From: Ricinus communis
Lineage: Eukaryota; Streptophyta; Magnoliopsida; Malpighiales; Euphorbiaceae
Length of the DNA stretch: 64,000 nt
Reading direction: 5' to 3'
NCBI RefSeq assembly: GCF_019578655.1
Contig: NC_063264.1
Coordinates: 3,658,001-3,722,000 of the forward strand
The notes beneath the pieces are model-generated. The model saw nothing but the letters and a program-made list of their open reading frames with translations, had not been told where the DNA came from and did not search any database. Both the position numbers and the translations under genes were made by a program. Of this stretch, positions 26,793-40,058 are shown piece after piece. How positions within the stretch are numbered: the stretch's first letter is position 1; the number at the start of each line of letters is the position of its first letter.

Positions 26793-28847
26793 GAAAAGCA
26801 AATTAATTATGAGTTCTGCACATGGATCAGACCCTCATCATCTACCAGGAAATATACATAAAAGGGAGAGAAGGACCACTCCACTCCATCAACAAACATT
26901 TATAGACCTTCCTCATCTGTTAAATTTCTAATGACTTGTTCGAAAATGACACTCCTCAACTATACTCTAAAATACCCCACTTCTTGCTTTCTTCTTTCCC
27001 TTTTCTGTTCCTTGAAAAATTCCTTGATTTATGCCTAAACCAAAGCTAGCTTCTTCTGTTTATATTTTTTTCTTCTTCTTCTTCTTTTTGATTTACTGCT
27101 CTACCTTGCTTCACAAGTTTACTGTTCAAAACATGCTTTTTGAATGGATTACCATATCCCACCACTTTGAAAGAGTCTTGGATTAATTATAAAAGCCTTT
27201 TGACTTTGTTAAATGAGTGAAAAATGTAAGGCAGCTCGGAAGCATACAATTGATGGGATTAATGAATAATCATATACCACCTGCATATTGCTTGCTTAGT
27301 AAATTAAGGGCTATGATTACGCCTCAAAATTCAAATTAGTTACACTCATTTGCAACATAAAACATATTTCAGATTGACTACTAGACCTAGACGGATATGT
27401 GTTCAGTGGCGAAGCCATATATATGTGTTGTAGGCAAGAAGCTGAGAAGGTCCACCACCTGCTTTTCAAATGCAGGTGTCTTCTTAGTATGATGCGGCGT
27501 AGAGGGTTATATAAGAGCTTGTAGGATTGCCAGGAACCCTGTTTCCTGGAACTAGACAAGTCTCCTTGTTCCGAAAGAGTCAAAAAGTAGGGTGTATTTC
27601 CTATGGTTTGAAAGTTCAAAAATCAGATTGTCTTCTAACAATGCCATGGTGCTTTTGCTTGGATAAGGCGGTTTTTGGTTATGTCCAGGTTTCCTCAGTT
27701 CCAAGAACAGAGACACACACAGAAGTAACAAAAGCAATATGGTGCTAACTGTTTGGACTTAATTAACTGATGAGCAATGCTGAGTTGTGTTGGTGAGTTC
27801 TGTTCTGTTGATATGACATATGTTGTACAGAAGTATATGTTAGTTGGTTCAAAAGCAAATAAAATCCTTATTTAGTTGATTAAAGGCAGGTTTTAAGAGC
27901 CTTACCATGGGTTTCTTGGAAAATCAAGTGAAGTACAAGAACAAAGTTAAGATTAGGTTTTCAAGGCAATAAAATGCTCATCAGAAATTATGAAGGTAGG
28001 ACCTCCTAAATTTTAATGCAACCCTTTCTTTTAACCAAACAGAACTATTCTTAAAGTTGTAAGCTTTTCCCAAAATCACCAAAAGTAATACATTGTAAAT
28101 TAAAAGCATTTGAGTCTCCAAAAGCTATATAATAACAATCCCATGTTCCAACAACAACAAAAAAAAGTTTATAAAGAGAAAATCATGATCTTTTCCTTTT
28201 AATTATTTTTTTTTTTTGAAAGAGATTCAATAATTTCAATAGACATCATCAAAAGAAGTTTACTGAAGTGGCATCAATGGTATTGCCACATTAAAGTTGT
28301 AACACAAAAAGCAACGAAAGCCCAACGGATTGGTGACATATCTCTAATCCATGGGACATAATTTTGTTTTCTCACTAATTATTTGTTAACTTCCAGCTTT
28401 TAATTATTCTAATTAAGCATTAATTGAGAAAAAGTTGTAATTAGTAAAGTTGACAATAGCAAAAAAATAAATAAATATTCATGTGACTAGGCCCCATCTA
28501 ATATATATGTTTGATGAAAGTAGATATTGATTATTGGTGTTGCAAAACTTTGGTAAATCTCTTTACTTATTCAAGAATACTGGAATTTTCTTGGTAAGAT
28601 TTTCAAATGATGTACCAAAGAAAAGAAAAAAAGAAAAAAGAAAAGAAGATTCACTTTAATTTTATGAAAGCAATTTTCCTTAAAGAAAGTTAAACTAATT
28701 TCCGTACAAATGTTGGATGGAAGTTATTCATTAGTATAAAAATTCCTAATTAATATCTAATTATCTATTTATGTAAGAATTACACCAAATAATCCATGAA
28801 ATTATTTGTTTAAATGATTATATTTACAAATGCTATTTATACCCAGT

Positions 28848-28978
28848 AGCATGATGAGATAAGTTCTTATTAAATCATAATATTTATTTTTATTAAATCA
28901 GTTTGATCTCAAAAAAAAAAAAAGCATGATGAGAAAAGCTTTTATTAAATCATAACATTTTCTTTTTGTTAAAATCAT
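28848..28978. repeat. Diverged ~55-bp direct repeat separated by an A-run
   Basis: Copies at about 28848-28901 and 28923-28978 share AGCATGATGAGA(T/A)AAG and TTATTAAATCATAA(T/C)ATTT. A run of 13 A residues precedes the second copy. It could be slippage or a small insertion with an A-tail. Confidence 0.7.
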
Positions 28979-31900
28979 AATTTTTTATTTCTTCTGCTAT
29001 TGTCACTTTCTTTAATTAAATGAGCATGGAATAAAACCCTTTTTTTTCTGGTCCAAGGAAGAAGAAAGAGGGCATAAGGGAATGAACTCATTGCCAAGGA
29101 AATGCGACACCGAAAGAACATAACAAAGACATTAGAGAATGATTCATGTACCTCAACAAAATTATCCCATGGAAGAATTACTAACTCTCTCTTAAGAATT
29201 AATCACACAAGTACCCGCAATGCCTCCATTTGCACCATTTTTTTTTCTTTCTTTTTGATAAAAACTTTACATATATTACATATAAGATAAATGTATCGGT
29301 GGATTGGGATAATTTAAAATAGTATATTTTATTTAAATTGATTAATTGTTATTTTTAATATTAGTTTCAGTTTTTTTATATGTTTCGGTATTAATTCAAT
29401 ATTAAATTTGAGATAAATATCATGCTATAAAATAATAATTGATAAAATAAGTAAAATTTTCTACGTACGAAAATAATATCAAATACAAGTTTTCTTTTTA
29501 TAATTAAGCCAAGTCACACGGTTTGTTTTTTACCGGACATCAATATTTTCGGGTGTTAATTTCATCAGAACATTAAAATTAATACAAATATTTTAACTTA
29601 TAGTTTAATTTGATAAATATGTACTACGGACTAAATTTGATAAAAACAACTTTTATTAAGTAATTAAGCCTATATTAATAGTATGCTGATTCACATAGTC
29701 TTTTATTATATTTTTTTACTTTTTCTTTTTTCAAAATGTATAATTATACTTTGATGTCCTCTAATATTTGTAGACAATGGCCAGACATGCTTATAAGTGA
29801 AGAGTCCTAATTTCTCTGTTTTTAATCTTGAATATTGACTCTCATCCTTTCTTTTTCTTTTGTTTAACCGTAATAAAAGGTGCAGGGACCCCTTTGTCTT
29901 TTCAATCTCTCATTTTCATACTACTAAAACCTTAGACCTAACGGTCCAATTGTTTGAACTGCTAAATTAATTATAGGTTAACAGCACGATTATTTAGGTA
30001 TAAACAAGGTTAGCTTTAAGGTGTTTTTTTTTTTTTTTTGTATAATCACTGTAATTATTAGAATTTCACTTTCTTTTGCACCACATTCTGTTGGAGCACA
30101 AGTAATCAATCTTTTTGGGGTTATTTTTGGTCAAAAAGTTAAATAATGAAAAAGATTACCTTACAAAATGATTTTACTTTTTGTATTTTAACCTTGAATA
30201 AATTTCTACCCACCTCTTCAGTTTTTTCTAACCAAAATTGATAATTATAGATTTTAGTAAAAATTAAATCGGTTATTTGCTTCTTATTTTTTTTATTTAA
30301 TATATAAATGGAAAATAGCAAATTCAAACTCTTTTTTTTTTTCAGTTCTTAAAATTCAATTGGTTTCAATAACTATTTTACATAAAATAAAGCTCTTTTA
30401 GAAAAAAAAAAAACAATTATTGAAAGAAAAGAGAACCAATTTTGCTTTATTGATAAAAGTAAAAAAGAAAACATAATTAAAAAAATAACTTCAATTCAAA
30501 TGAAGTATCCAAGTTTTATCATTTAAACAATTAATATGTCCGATGTGTTATTGTAATAGTAAAGTGATACCATCTTAAAACTAAGCATTACAAATCAAAT
30601 TTAATTGAAAAAAGAAATTATTAATTTAACAATAAGCTAGAAATTATTAATTTAATACTTGACTAGGTCTAAACTGACCCCCCCGTGATCCATTAATTAG
30701 TTAACAGTTAAGCCATTTTAAATTTCATTTAAATCAGTATTATATGAAATATAAGAAATGAATTTTTATAATAAACTCTAGAACCATGAATTTCAAGGGG
30801 TCAAGTCAAGCCATCAAATCCTCTACTTGAATTTCATAATATAAATGCCACTTCAGGTGCCCTCTTTGGACTGCTATCGCCGTATAATTAATTCATTTGT
30901 ATCAGTATCGTATCTGTGATTTCAAATTACAATAAATAAATTATTAAGATTTACTCTATCATTATGAGTGTTTGATGTCTTAATTCAATCAACTCTGTAC
31001 TATTTTATATCATCAACTTTCAATTTTACTATAATACTATACATTAAATATATATCAAAACTTATGATTTTCTTCTAAATTCAGTACATTTTAGTTTACT
31101 TTAAGCTTGTAAGAAGGCTAAATATAAGCTTATTATACATCTTTTTAATGTTAAGAGTTTGCAGAAATCGATATTTAAATCTTTTGATTATAAAAAATTT
31201 AATACAATATTAGAAAAATCATTTGATAATAAAATTTAAACTGTATTTCAATCTTTTTTTTTTCCTAAAATATTATATTTAGTAATTTTATATTTCTAAC
31301 GCCAATAAAATAAGGCATCTGCCATATATATATTAAAAAAATGAATAAAGAAAAGTATGCATATTATAACTTATTTTAGTTTAATTTAGTAAATGATGAC
31401 GTAAAATAAAAGAGCATAATGAAGGTTTAAAAAGCAGATATATTGTGTATTGTAGGCCACATTGGATACTGAATGATTAAATATAAGCACCAAGAGATTG
31501 ACATAATTAGAATTAATAATGCACAGTGATTAGTGTTTGGCAGTGTTATTTTGTCCTATACGTGTACTGGCAAGTAAAATTCTCATAATTAAAATTAAAG
31601 GGTCAGTATCATGATGAAAATTGTGGAGCCTTCTAAATAATACCCCTAAACCCCACCACGGATTAGAATAAATAAAAAAACAATTGTTTCTTGCTGTGCC
31701 TCACCAGTTACATTTTGTACATTTTTGTTTTATGTACTAATGATTTATTTTTTTATTTTATCTGGCTTCTGCCTAGTTGTTATCTCAATAATTAATATTA
31801 AATTTATAAAAATTATAATTTAATTTATATTTAAAAATATAGAATCTTTATTTAATTAATTATAAAAATTATAATTAAATATTATATACATCATTAATAT

Positions 31901-32976
31901 AAATATTAAAAATAATATTATAATAAAAAGTACTAAATTCAGAAACATTTAATTTTGCTTTAAATTTTATTGGCAATGACTTGCAGAAGACATATCATTA
32001 CTCAATGTTAAGCATAGATTTCTTTTTGAAAAAATATTGATAAAAATATAGTCATTGTCATGTAATAATGGCGATGATGAGAGCACTATAAAGACTTCAT
32101 TATAAACAGGTAAAGATTTTTTTTAAGCTTTTTTTTTTATTGTCTTTAATCTATCTAAAATAATTGAATGCATTCTATTTTATAATTATATAACTTCTTT
32201 TATACTATATACATTTAAAAATGATAACAATAATTAATCTCACACACTAAATTATACTTTTTAAAGATTTATATATTTAATTACATAAATTTTAATAAAT
32301 TAATATACTAATTTTATAGTAACATAAAATAAATTCCACTTAAATTTAAAGTATCATATCTTAATATAAAAGAATAATCATACCAAGTTTGGGCATTTAT
32401 TTTACTAAATAAAAGCTATAGAAATCATTTTAATTATGTAACAAAATTGTAAGAGTAAACTTGAACTTGATTTATTTCTTTTTGTAAGTACAATAATAAC
32501 TTTATTTGAGTAGGTATATCAATTTTTAATGTCTTTCAATATTCCAAAATATATAGAGGAACTGAATATTTTCAAGCTCACATATCAGATGTAGACACTT
32601 GTTTATTGTTAATACTTATGCTTACTTTATAGTTTATATTTGTTTGATCAAATACAATGAATGCATTGCATTGCATTGAATTAGGCAATAAGAGACCACT
32701 GCGTTGCATTGCAATTTTTTTGTGGTTCCATTATTTGTTGTTGTTATTAAATTTGGCGGACAGGTCCCTATGGTGTTCAAGGGTCACTATGCAATTAATT
32801 CCTCCATGCAGAAAGACACACATTTCTTTTTCTCTATTTTTGTAGGTAAATAAATAATTTTCAGAATTTGATTCAATCCTCTAAATGCATAAATTAGGTA
32901 GATTTGGTCTTCTACTTTCTTTTATGAAATTCAACAGATAAAAATTGTACTAAAGATCATATTCAGAAGCAATAAC

Positions 32977-33935
32977 TCATAAAAAATAACATAAGCAATA
33001 ACTGAGGGAGGGCTTGAGAAACCATACCACACGACCTGTCAAGGAACAGCCAGCCCTAGCAGCAATATGGGTAGCCATGTTAGCAGATCGCCTAACAAAG
33101 CTAAATTGCACACGCCTAAGTGCAGAGGCTAAGTGCTTACAATTATCAATCAGTAAATGAAAACAAGAACTGTTCTGTTGTCTATGGATCCCATTAATTA
33201 CTGTCCATGCATTAGACTCGATGACACAATTATCAAATTGTCTACACTTCAGCCAAGAAAGTGCTTCTCCCATGCTATGTGCCTCGGCTTCTATGATAGT
33301 TAAATTACCATGAATGGAACAAGAGCAGGCCATCACAAAACGACCTCTCTCATCACGCACAACACAACCAACACCTATAGCACCTCTTTGCTGAAATATT
33401 GTTGCATCAACGTTAACCTTAAACCACCCACTGCCTGGACGTGTTCAGACACAGCGCGCCATTCCTTATGTCCGCACTATCAGCAGCTTCACCCAAAGAA
33501 GAGGTCTGTCTGGATACCCACTGATAAAGCATATAGCTAGAAGTATTCACAATGTTCACAGCTGTACTAAAGAATTGTTGCTAGAGCCATTTGATACAGT
33601 GATTCCATAAATTCTAACAAACCATTGGTAAATAAAGCACAATCATTCTTAGAGTTGACATCTAAGAAACCATTGAACCAATTTAGAATAGGAAAAATAC
33701 CTGAATAAAAAACTCTAAGCTGAGATAACAAGCAACAATTCCTAGTGATTTCACAACCAAACAACATATGTTGAATCGTCGTAGGAGCTTTGTTACACCA
33801 CGTACATAGGGGATTTAATGCAACTCGTCTCAAACGCAGCTTGTCAATGGTTATACAGACTCACCACATATAGTTGTGCACTTTAAGAGGGACTTTAAGA
33901 CTCCATATTCGTTTCTAAACCTAACCACCGGTTCA
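32977..33935 (-). mobile_element. 3' remnant of a LINE-type non-LTR retrotransposon (zf-RVT + RNase H)
   Basis: On the minus strand, a reverse-transcriptase zinc-binding-like region comes first: WSLKVPLKVHNYMW, then an in-frame stop, then LNPLCTWCNKAPTTIQHMLF with the C-x2-C-x8-H-type arrangement, ending at 33567. After a frame-broken linker an RNase H domain of the plant LINE type follows (about 33440-32977): WFKVNVDATI carries the first catalytic Asp, IIEAEAHSMGEAL the Glu, and VIESNAW has Asn where an Asp is expected. NMATHIAARAG matches the closing motif. The reverse transcriptase core and ORF1 are missing. This is a 5'-truncated or eroded copy, with stops and frame changes that make it non-functional. 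Confidence 0.85.
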
Positions 33936-35122
33936 AACAGTCTCCCTTTACAATACCCTCTACAAGTGAAATCATGAAAGTAAAAAATCTAAATTGATGT
34001 GTTCTAATGCCACATTATTTATACACATTGTATAATTTTGACTTCTCATATCTTAAATGATGTATATGTTACTATTTACATTATTTAATTTTAACCAGCA
34101 ACTCAATTTGGTTAAATTTGCATTCATTGATCGAATTATAATTAAATTAATAACTTTTAAAAAACTTAACCGAAATAGAAAATTTTCACAAAAATTTAAA
34201 TTTTTTTAGACTATTAAGTTTTAAAATTATAACTATCAATTCCATTATGTTCTATCAAAATGTTTTATTCCGAAATAATTTTTTTTTAATTTACTTTTTA
34301 TCTTATTTCATTTAACATTTCAATTATTTTAGTCCATTTTGATCGAAGTGTCTCATAATGAAATATTCTTTTTGTCTTTAGTAGTTTTATTTTCAATTCT
34401 TAATTGAAATCTTTAGATTTCATAATTATGATGAAATTTTTCTTTTATATTTAGTCAATTAGATTAAATTCATTAAATTATGGATTGAATAATTTTAAAG
34501 ATTACTTGACATATATATAAATAAAATATTAAATCTATTTATTTTATAAAATTCAAATAAACTGATACCAAATTATATCATTCTAATAAAAATATTGAAA
34601 CACACTGAATCAATATTGAAAAACCTTAATTCAAAGTGAAAAGTTACTAAATTTTCCACTCCCACGAGAAATCCAAAATAAAAATAAAAATAAAAATGAA
34701 AAGAAAAGAATAAAAGAAAAGAAAAGTAACTGATACTGCAACTGATGAACTTATGATACGTGTCTCACAATGTTAGGCGCTCACCTCTCGACAAAAAACC
34801 CCACGCCACTTTCACTTCACCATACACACCACACCATCCCCCCCGTTACCGTTCCCTTCTCTTCTAAAATTTCATATTTGCCCCCACTAATCCCGTCCCT
34901 TCATCTCCGCAACCACAGCACTTAGTGGAAGGACAACACCGTAATTTAGACGTAACAAGCCAGTGATGTGCTGACCGCTCACGATTTCGATTACGGCCAC
35001 GTGGCTGTCACGCCCAAAAACCACAGGAAACGAGGGGTATCTTGAGGATAAAATTTGCCATGTCAAACTAATACGTGGTAAATATATATTGCCTAGTCAG
35101 CATTTAGACAACGCCGTTTTCC
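33936..35122. other. Intergenic region and upstream promoter of the DUF506 gene
   Basis: AT-rich up to about 34730 (with A/T/G purine repeats at 34678-34728), then abruptly more GC-rich. From 34750 to 35122 there are several ACGT cores: ATACGTGTC near 34757, the CACGTG at 34998, and ATACGTGG near 35071. This suggests bZIP/bHLH-type regulation, possibly abscisic-acid or light responsive. Confidence 0.5.
34998..35003. promoter_or_regulatory. G-box (CACGTG) upstream of the DUF506 gene
   Basis: Palindromic CACGTG within GGCCACGTGGC, about 125 bp upstream of the TATA box. Such elements bind bZIP (ABRE-type) or bHLH factors. A second ACGTGG core lies near 35072. Function is inferred from the motif only. 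Confidence 0.6.
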
Positions 35123-35128
35123 TATAAA
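35123..35128 (+). promoter_or_regulatory. TATA box of the DUF506 gene
   Basis: TATAAA in CCTATAAAAACC, followed about 30 bases later by a CT-rich initiator area (CTCTCTCTCC around 35160). This places transcription start near 35155 and gives a leader of about 600 nt. Confidence 0.65.
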
Positions 35129-35261
35129 AACCATAACCCCATCCATTTTACTCCAGCGCTCTCTCTCCACTCTCCACCCAAAAAACACCAAATCAAACAG
35201 AAAAAAATAAAAAAATCCTCACTCAATTACCCACACCGGCGATTGTAATCTCGCCGGAGAA

Positions 35262-35357
35262 ATGAACATTCCGGCGACTACATCTTCTAAATTTACACGC
35301 AATGTCCGTGCTTCCGATCATCCTCGCCACGTCTTCCACGAAAAAATTCTAAGCTGA
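35262..35357 (+). CDS. Upstream ORF 1 in the DUF506 mRNA leader (31 aa)
   Basis: First ATG after the inferred transcription start. It encodes a 31-residue peptide beginning MNIPATTSSKF and ending HEKILS, stopping at TGA 35355-35357, about 400 nt before the main start. As the 5'-most AUG it should reduce initiation at the main ORF. I recall that Arabidopsis DUF506 genes, including the syntenic one, are among those listed with conserved-peptide uORFs, but I cannot confirm that this peptide is the conserved one. Confidence 0.5.
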   Translation: MNIPATTSSKFTRNVRASDHPRHVFHEKILS

Positions 35358-35526
35358 CTAGAAAGTATTCGATTTTCCGAACCTTGAATATAAGGTACCG
35401 GATTATTTTTGCTTATAGAGAGAAATTTTTAGCATACATTAAAATTTTTAAGAGGCTTTTTTTTTACTGGGATACAAATTTGAAGCTTTGGGATTTTTGA
35501 CTCTAGTAGCTTAATGGAGAGGTGAA

Positions 35527-35574
35527 ATGTGCGTGAATTTTGTAAAAAATGTACTGAGTATCGGCAGTCATTGA
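35527..35574 (+). CDS. Upstream ORF in the DUF506 leader (15 aa)
   Basis: ATG at 35527 encodes MCVNFVKNVLSIGSH and stops at TGA. Three other minimal uORFs surround it: a three-codon one near 35514, a four-codon one at 35574 overlapping its stop, and a four-codon one near 35630. The leader is thus unusually rich in upstream AUGs, consistent with translational control of the main frame. Confidence 0.4.
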   Translation: MCVNFVKNVLSIGSH

Positions 35575-35753
35575 TGAGTCACTTGTAAGTCTCTCTGAGT
35601 CTGTGCAAACCTGTTTGAGAGCTCTGAAAATGGAGCAGAACTGACACCCTGCGTTTTAACCACAGCTAGCATTCAATTTTTTTTTTTTTAAAGCGTTTGG
35701 TCTTTCCCAGCCTTCTCTTTCACCATCTAAAAAAAAGGAAATTCGTAGTTGTT

Positions 35754-37167
35754 ATGCCTTTTCCCATGAAGATCCAACCGATTGATATTGACTGTCAGAA
35801 TTCAGCAGTTCCGGCAAGGGCTGAACCGGTCAAGCCGGTTCTGAAATCGCGTCTAAAGAGACTGTTTGACCGCCAGTTTCGAGTTTCATCGGTAGAAAAA
35901 CAGAGTGTTAGTGAAGGGAACAAAGATGGAGGTTCTGAATTTGAACCTAGCTCCGTTTGTTTGGCAAAAATGGTGCAAAATTACATCGAGGAAAGTAACG
36001 AGAAGCCGCCGCCGCTGTTTCGCGGTGGCCGCCATAGATGTAATTGCTTTAACGGGAATAATAACGACAGCTCCGATGATGAATTTGATGTGTTTGGTGG
36101 TAGTGGTGGCGGTTTTGGTGAATCAATTAGCAATGGATCATTTGGTGACGCCTCTGATATTCTCAAGGTAAATAAAAATCTATAAATTTTCTTTTAAGTG
36201 TTTCAATTCAAAAAACTGAAGCTATGCAACGATACTAAAAGAGATTTTTATGTGCATGTATGTTAATAACAGAGCTTGATTCCCTGCGCTAGTGTTTCCG
36301 AGAGAAACCTTTTAGCTGATACAGCAATGATCGTCGAGAAAAACAAAAACTGCAAACAGAAAGACGATCTGAGAAAGATTATAACCGATGGATTATCATC
36401 TCTTGGTTATAACTCCTCTATTTGCAAGTCCAAATGGGATAAATCCCCCTCTCACCCTGCCGGTAATAAATCGTCTTTTTTTCTTTTGTAAAGAAAGTAA
36501 TTCTCCGTCGTTTTTTTTTTGGGTTAATTTGTAACAGTGAATGAAAATTCTAATTTTACTTTTCCTTTTGCTGAATTTGGTAATATCAGGAGAATATGAG
36601 TATATAGATGTGATAATCGAAGGAGAGAGAGTTTTGATCGATATGGACTTCAGATCGGAGTTTGAAATAGCGAGATCAACTGGTGCTTACAAGGCAATTC
36701 TACAGTCTCTGCCACATATCTTCGTTGGAAAACCGGATCGGTTGGGCCAGATTGTGTCAATCGTATCGGAAGCAGCGAAACAGAGTTTGAAAAAGAAAGG
36801 CATGCATTTTCCTCCTTGGAGGAGAGCAGAGTATATGCGTGCTAAATGGCTCTCTCCTTTCACCAGACTAAAGAACGACAGCGTTTCATCAACTACTTCC
36901 ATGTCAGAAAGCGAGAAACACGATGACTGTTCAGTTGCGAGCGATGACTGTGGTGAACTTGAGCTGATTTTTGGCGACAAAATGTCGCCGTTGGATAGTA
37001 ATTCTTCCTCGCCGTCTTTGTTAAAAATTCCCGACGAGGAGGATGAGAATGAGAAAGTAAAGGAGGAGTTCATGACGTGGCAGCCACCGGCTTTGAAACC
37101 CAAAAGTATAGATAGAGGAGCGAAGATGGTGACTGGATTAGCTTCTCTGCTCAAGGAGAAACCATAA
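35754..37167 (+). CDS. DUF506 (PDDEXK-like) family protein
   Basis: Three exons, 35754-36167, 36273-36462 and 36590-37167, give 393 aa with consistent phases. The ATG at 35754 (MPFPMKIQPID) is the first in frame; the open frame upstream of it starts at a TTG and is leader. The N-terminal 140 residues are low-complexity, with a basic patch (LKSRLKRLFDRQFRV) and an acidic/Gly stretch. The conserved DUF506 block spans about residues 178-300: SLGYNSSICKSKWDKSP, EYEYIDVIIEGERVLIDMDF, RSEFEIAR, LPHIFVGKPDRL and GMHFPPWRRAEYM. The fold is related to PD-(D/E)xK nucleases, but the biochemical role in plants is not established. It lies downstream of PKP1, as in Arabidopsis (At3g22970 from memory). The leader carries several uORFs. 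Confidence 0.95.
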
Positions 37168-37734
37168 ACAAATTTTGATTTTTCTTTTTCTCGAATTTTC
37201 CATATAAAAAAAAATTACATATAAGTAAGAAAGTTATAAATCGGATAATGCTACGCGTACGAGACCTCTTTCTCCATAATGTTCCTTTAGTTGTTTTTTT
37301 CTCTTTAAAAAAGAAAAAAAAAAAAAAAAACTTACAAGGGTCTGTAATTTGCAGAGGCAGTAGAGAATCTATGAATATGATTCCTGTAATAAACTTTATG
37401 TTATTATTATTATTACTAATACTATTATACATACTAAATCTGAAAAGAAAACAAAAAGGAGAAATAATAAAAAATAAAATTTTATAAAATGTGGACGATA
37501 TTAGAACACCTGAGAAAACTCTGTTTCTCAAATTGCAGAGCTGTAGAATATTATATATAATAATATTTTTTTTTTATTATGGTCCAGATTAAATTTCATT
37601 TTTTTAATGTTATTGTTATACGGAGATGTTTCTCCACAAGGGAACATAGGATATGAAACTTTGTTTTCTTAATTTGCTCATCTTTTTAGGCCAATCACTT
37701 TTGTTTTTGTTATTGTTACTATTTTAAAGTAAAA

Positions 37735-37777
37735 GAGAGAGAGAGAGAGAGAGAGAGGAGGAGGAGGAGGAGGAGGG
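37735..37777. repeat. Compound (GA)n(GGA)n microsatellite
   Basis: About 12 GA units run directly into about six GGA units, some 570 bp downstream of the DUF506 stop. Confidence 0.97.
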
Positions 37778-40007
37778 TTGTGTATGTGGATGACGGCAGT
37801 GGCTCGTGGCGTCTCGAACGCCGTGAGTAGGAGGCAGAAAACGTTCATTAGAATGGCGTGATATTCCTTTCTCTTTTTACGTTTGGTTAAGCTTTTTTCT
37901 CTTTAGTATACAACACTGGGATTTTTAATTTTTCTGGACTTTTCCTTTTTCTTATTTTGCGTTTTTAGGAATACTGAAAATGCCTCTTTTACCTCAAACT
38001 CTGGCTCGTGAATTTAACCAAATTCAATACTTTAGCAGATTCCAGGCAAAGAATGAATATATATAAATTAAATTCTGTTTCTTTTCTTATTTTTGTTGTG
38101 TCAAAATTAAAGAATTTGACCGAGGAATAGTAAGAAGGGTATAAACTAGGAAGATACTGTTACACGTGCAATATAAATATTGTTTGAATGTATAGAGGAG
38201 GAGATAGTTTTGACCACAGTAATGGTCTCTTGCTGACTATTCCACAATTTAGACTCTATTTATAATGTATATATTATTTTTCAGCAAAACCAAATAAAAG
38301 AAGAAGAAAAAAAATAAAATCAACCCTCGGTGCTGCCGTTTTGATTACTTCTAAATGCAATTTATAAACAATAAGTTATGGCAGAAATAGATTACATCAT
38401 GAGTAACAACAGTTATGGGTATAGACATTCTTCACTAATGTAAAACCTTTACACATCTTCTTAAAATAGTAGAATAATGTGTGAGCTACGAACTCATCTT
38501 TCTATAAGGCTACTCGTGTCTTCTTCTTTTTCCCTTGTTTAGATGGAAGAATTGACATGGCCCCAGGAAAATCACTAATCTAGCAATTGGGTGATAGAAT
38601 TAATTAAAAGAAAGCAGAAAAAAACAGGACCAGAAATTTGATGTGATTTTGGTGATAAAATATAGGTGGGATTAGCATTTAATATCAAGAAAGAAATTGT
38701 TGGTCAGGATAAGAGAGATCAACTACAATAATATGGTCATGTAAAAGGAGGACCAACAATGAAATCACCAATTCTAGTGCAAAAATGATATCAAATTCAG
38801 AGTACAATGAAACCTAAAGGACTAGTCTAAAATGCCCTAATCAAGCATAGCCTAGACCTATAACTTTTACCAACAGGGCATTGATGCAAAATGGCAGCAG
38901 GAGACTCACAAAAATAGACTGAAATGCTGGAACTTCTTAGCACAAAACTTATTTTTTGCCCCTATTGTTTTATATGGGTAAGTAAGTAAACTAATATTTA
39001 ATTTTAATTTTATTTTGGTAAATAAATATGTCCTACAATCATTGGTGTGGGGTATTTTTGCAATATATAATACATATGTATGTGTGTGCAATTCGTGGGT
39101 GGGGTCAGTTGCAAAGCTATGAGAATAAGTAATAAGAGAGGGGTGGGTTGGGGATTGTGGGGTCAATTTCCTTTTCATATGTAATTTTTTAAAGAGGTGA
39201 TAGGACTGATGGTGGGGTAATCCTTTTCCTCTACACAGAGCAAAAATAATACTAAAAGCATAAATTGGCAAAAGCTAAGATAATAATAGTAATAATAATT
39301 ATTTATTAAAATAATAATAATGCCTCTATGAAAGCAACCCACTACCTACTCTCTCTTTCTTTGGGATATGGGAGAATGGAGATTGAGATTGCTTGTGATT
39401 TGTAAATTTGATTTTACTTTCAGTTTGCCTTGGCTTCACGAAATCAGAGCTTTCATAATTGAAATTGGAAAGGTTGGGTTTGTAAGTGCTCCCCCTCATG
39501 CTAAGGTTGCTGCACTCATGCACCTATTGCTTCCTCTCAAGACTCAAAGAATATCTACATGTATATGCTTACAAAAATCTCTTGCTTTCTTTTAAACATT
39601 GTTGATGTTCTAAATTGGTCTCTATATAGAGAGAATTTCCCTTTAATAATTTGTTCTATTTTTTTCATTTTATTTATCAGTTACAAATAAAAAAAGAGAA
39701 ATTCAGACTCTGAGACCTTGTCTAAATTGAAATATGCATTTACTATCAAATTAAGTACGTCAATATATTTTTTTAATATGAATCATAAAATATATGATAG
39801 AAAATCTTATTATTTTTTAAAATATACGATAGAAAATTATTATTATTAAAAAATAATAAGAGACTCATATCAATATTAATTTCTTTTTGAAATTGCAATT
39901 TTTTTTTGTTCGATGAAATTTGACATGGGAGTAAAGTTGTTAATCTATTGAAAAGTAAGTATTCTTTTTAAGGAATACATAATGTTGTCTTGTGCTTTAT
40001 TTTAAGG

Positions 40008-40058
40008 GAAAAAAAAAAAGAAAAAGAAAAAGAAAAAAGAAAAAAGAAAAAAGAAAAG
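40008..40058. repeat. A-rich (AAAAAG)n tract
   Basis: Purine-only run of A5-6G units on the plus strand; simple-sequence DNA. Confidence 0.9.

Larger units (their letters stand above)
25384..32976. other. AT-rich gene-poor region
   Basis: Extremely AT-rich with homopolymer tracts and no supported gene. Open frames such as 26598-26861, 27317-27619, 29102-29290, 30139-30327 and 32657-32845 are low-complexity or lack domain features. The 27000-27750 part is less AT-rich and pyrimidine-rich on the plus strand, but no exon structure could be assembled from it. Confidence 0.5.

Noticed and set aside
27317..27748. Overlapping ORFs on both strands in a less AT-rich patch, considered as a gene or microRNA precursor
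   Set aside because: No known microRNA sequence or clear foldback was seen, and no protein family is recognisable.
36687..37154. 155-codon minus-strand ORF
   Set aside because: Lies fully opposite the third exon of the DUF506 gene, whose frame has the conserved domain; it is an antisense shadow.
38906..39271. 121-codon minus-strand ORF
   Set aside because: No domain, His/Thr/Lys-biased composition typical of AT-rich noise, no splice or promoter context.
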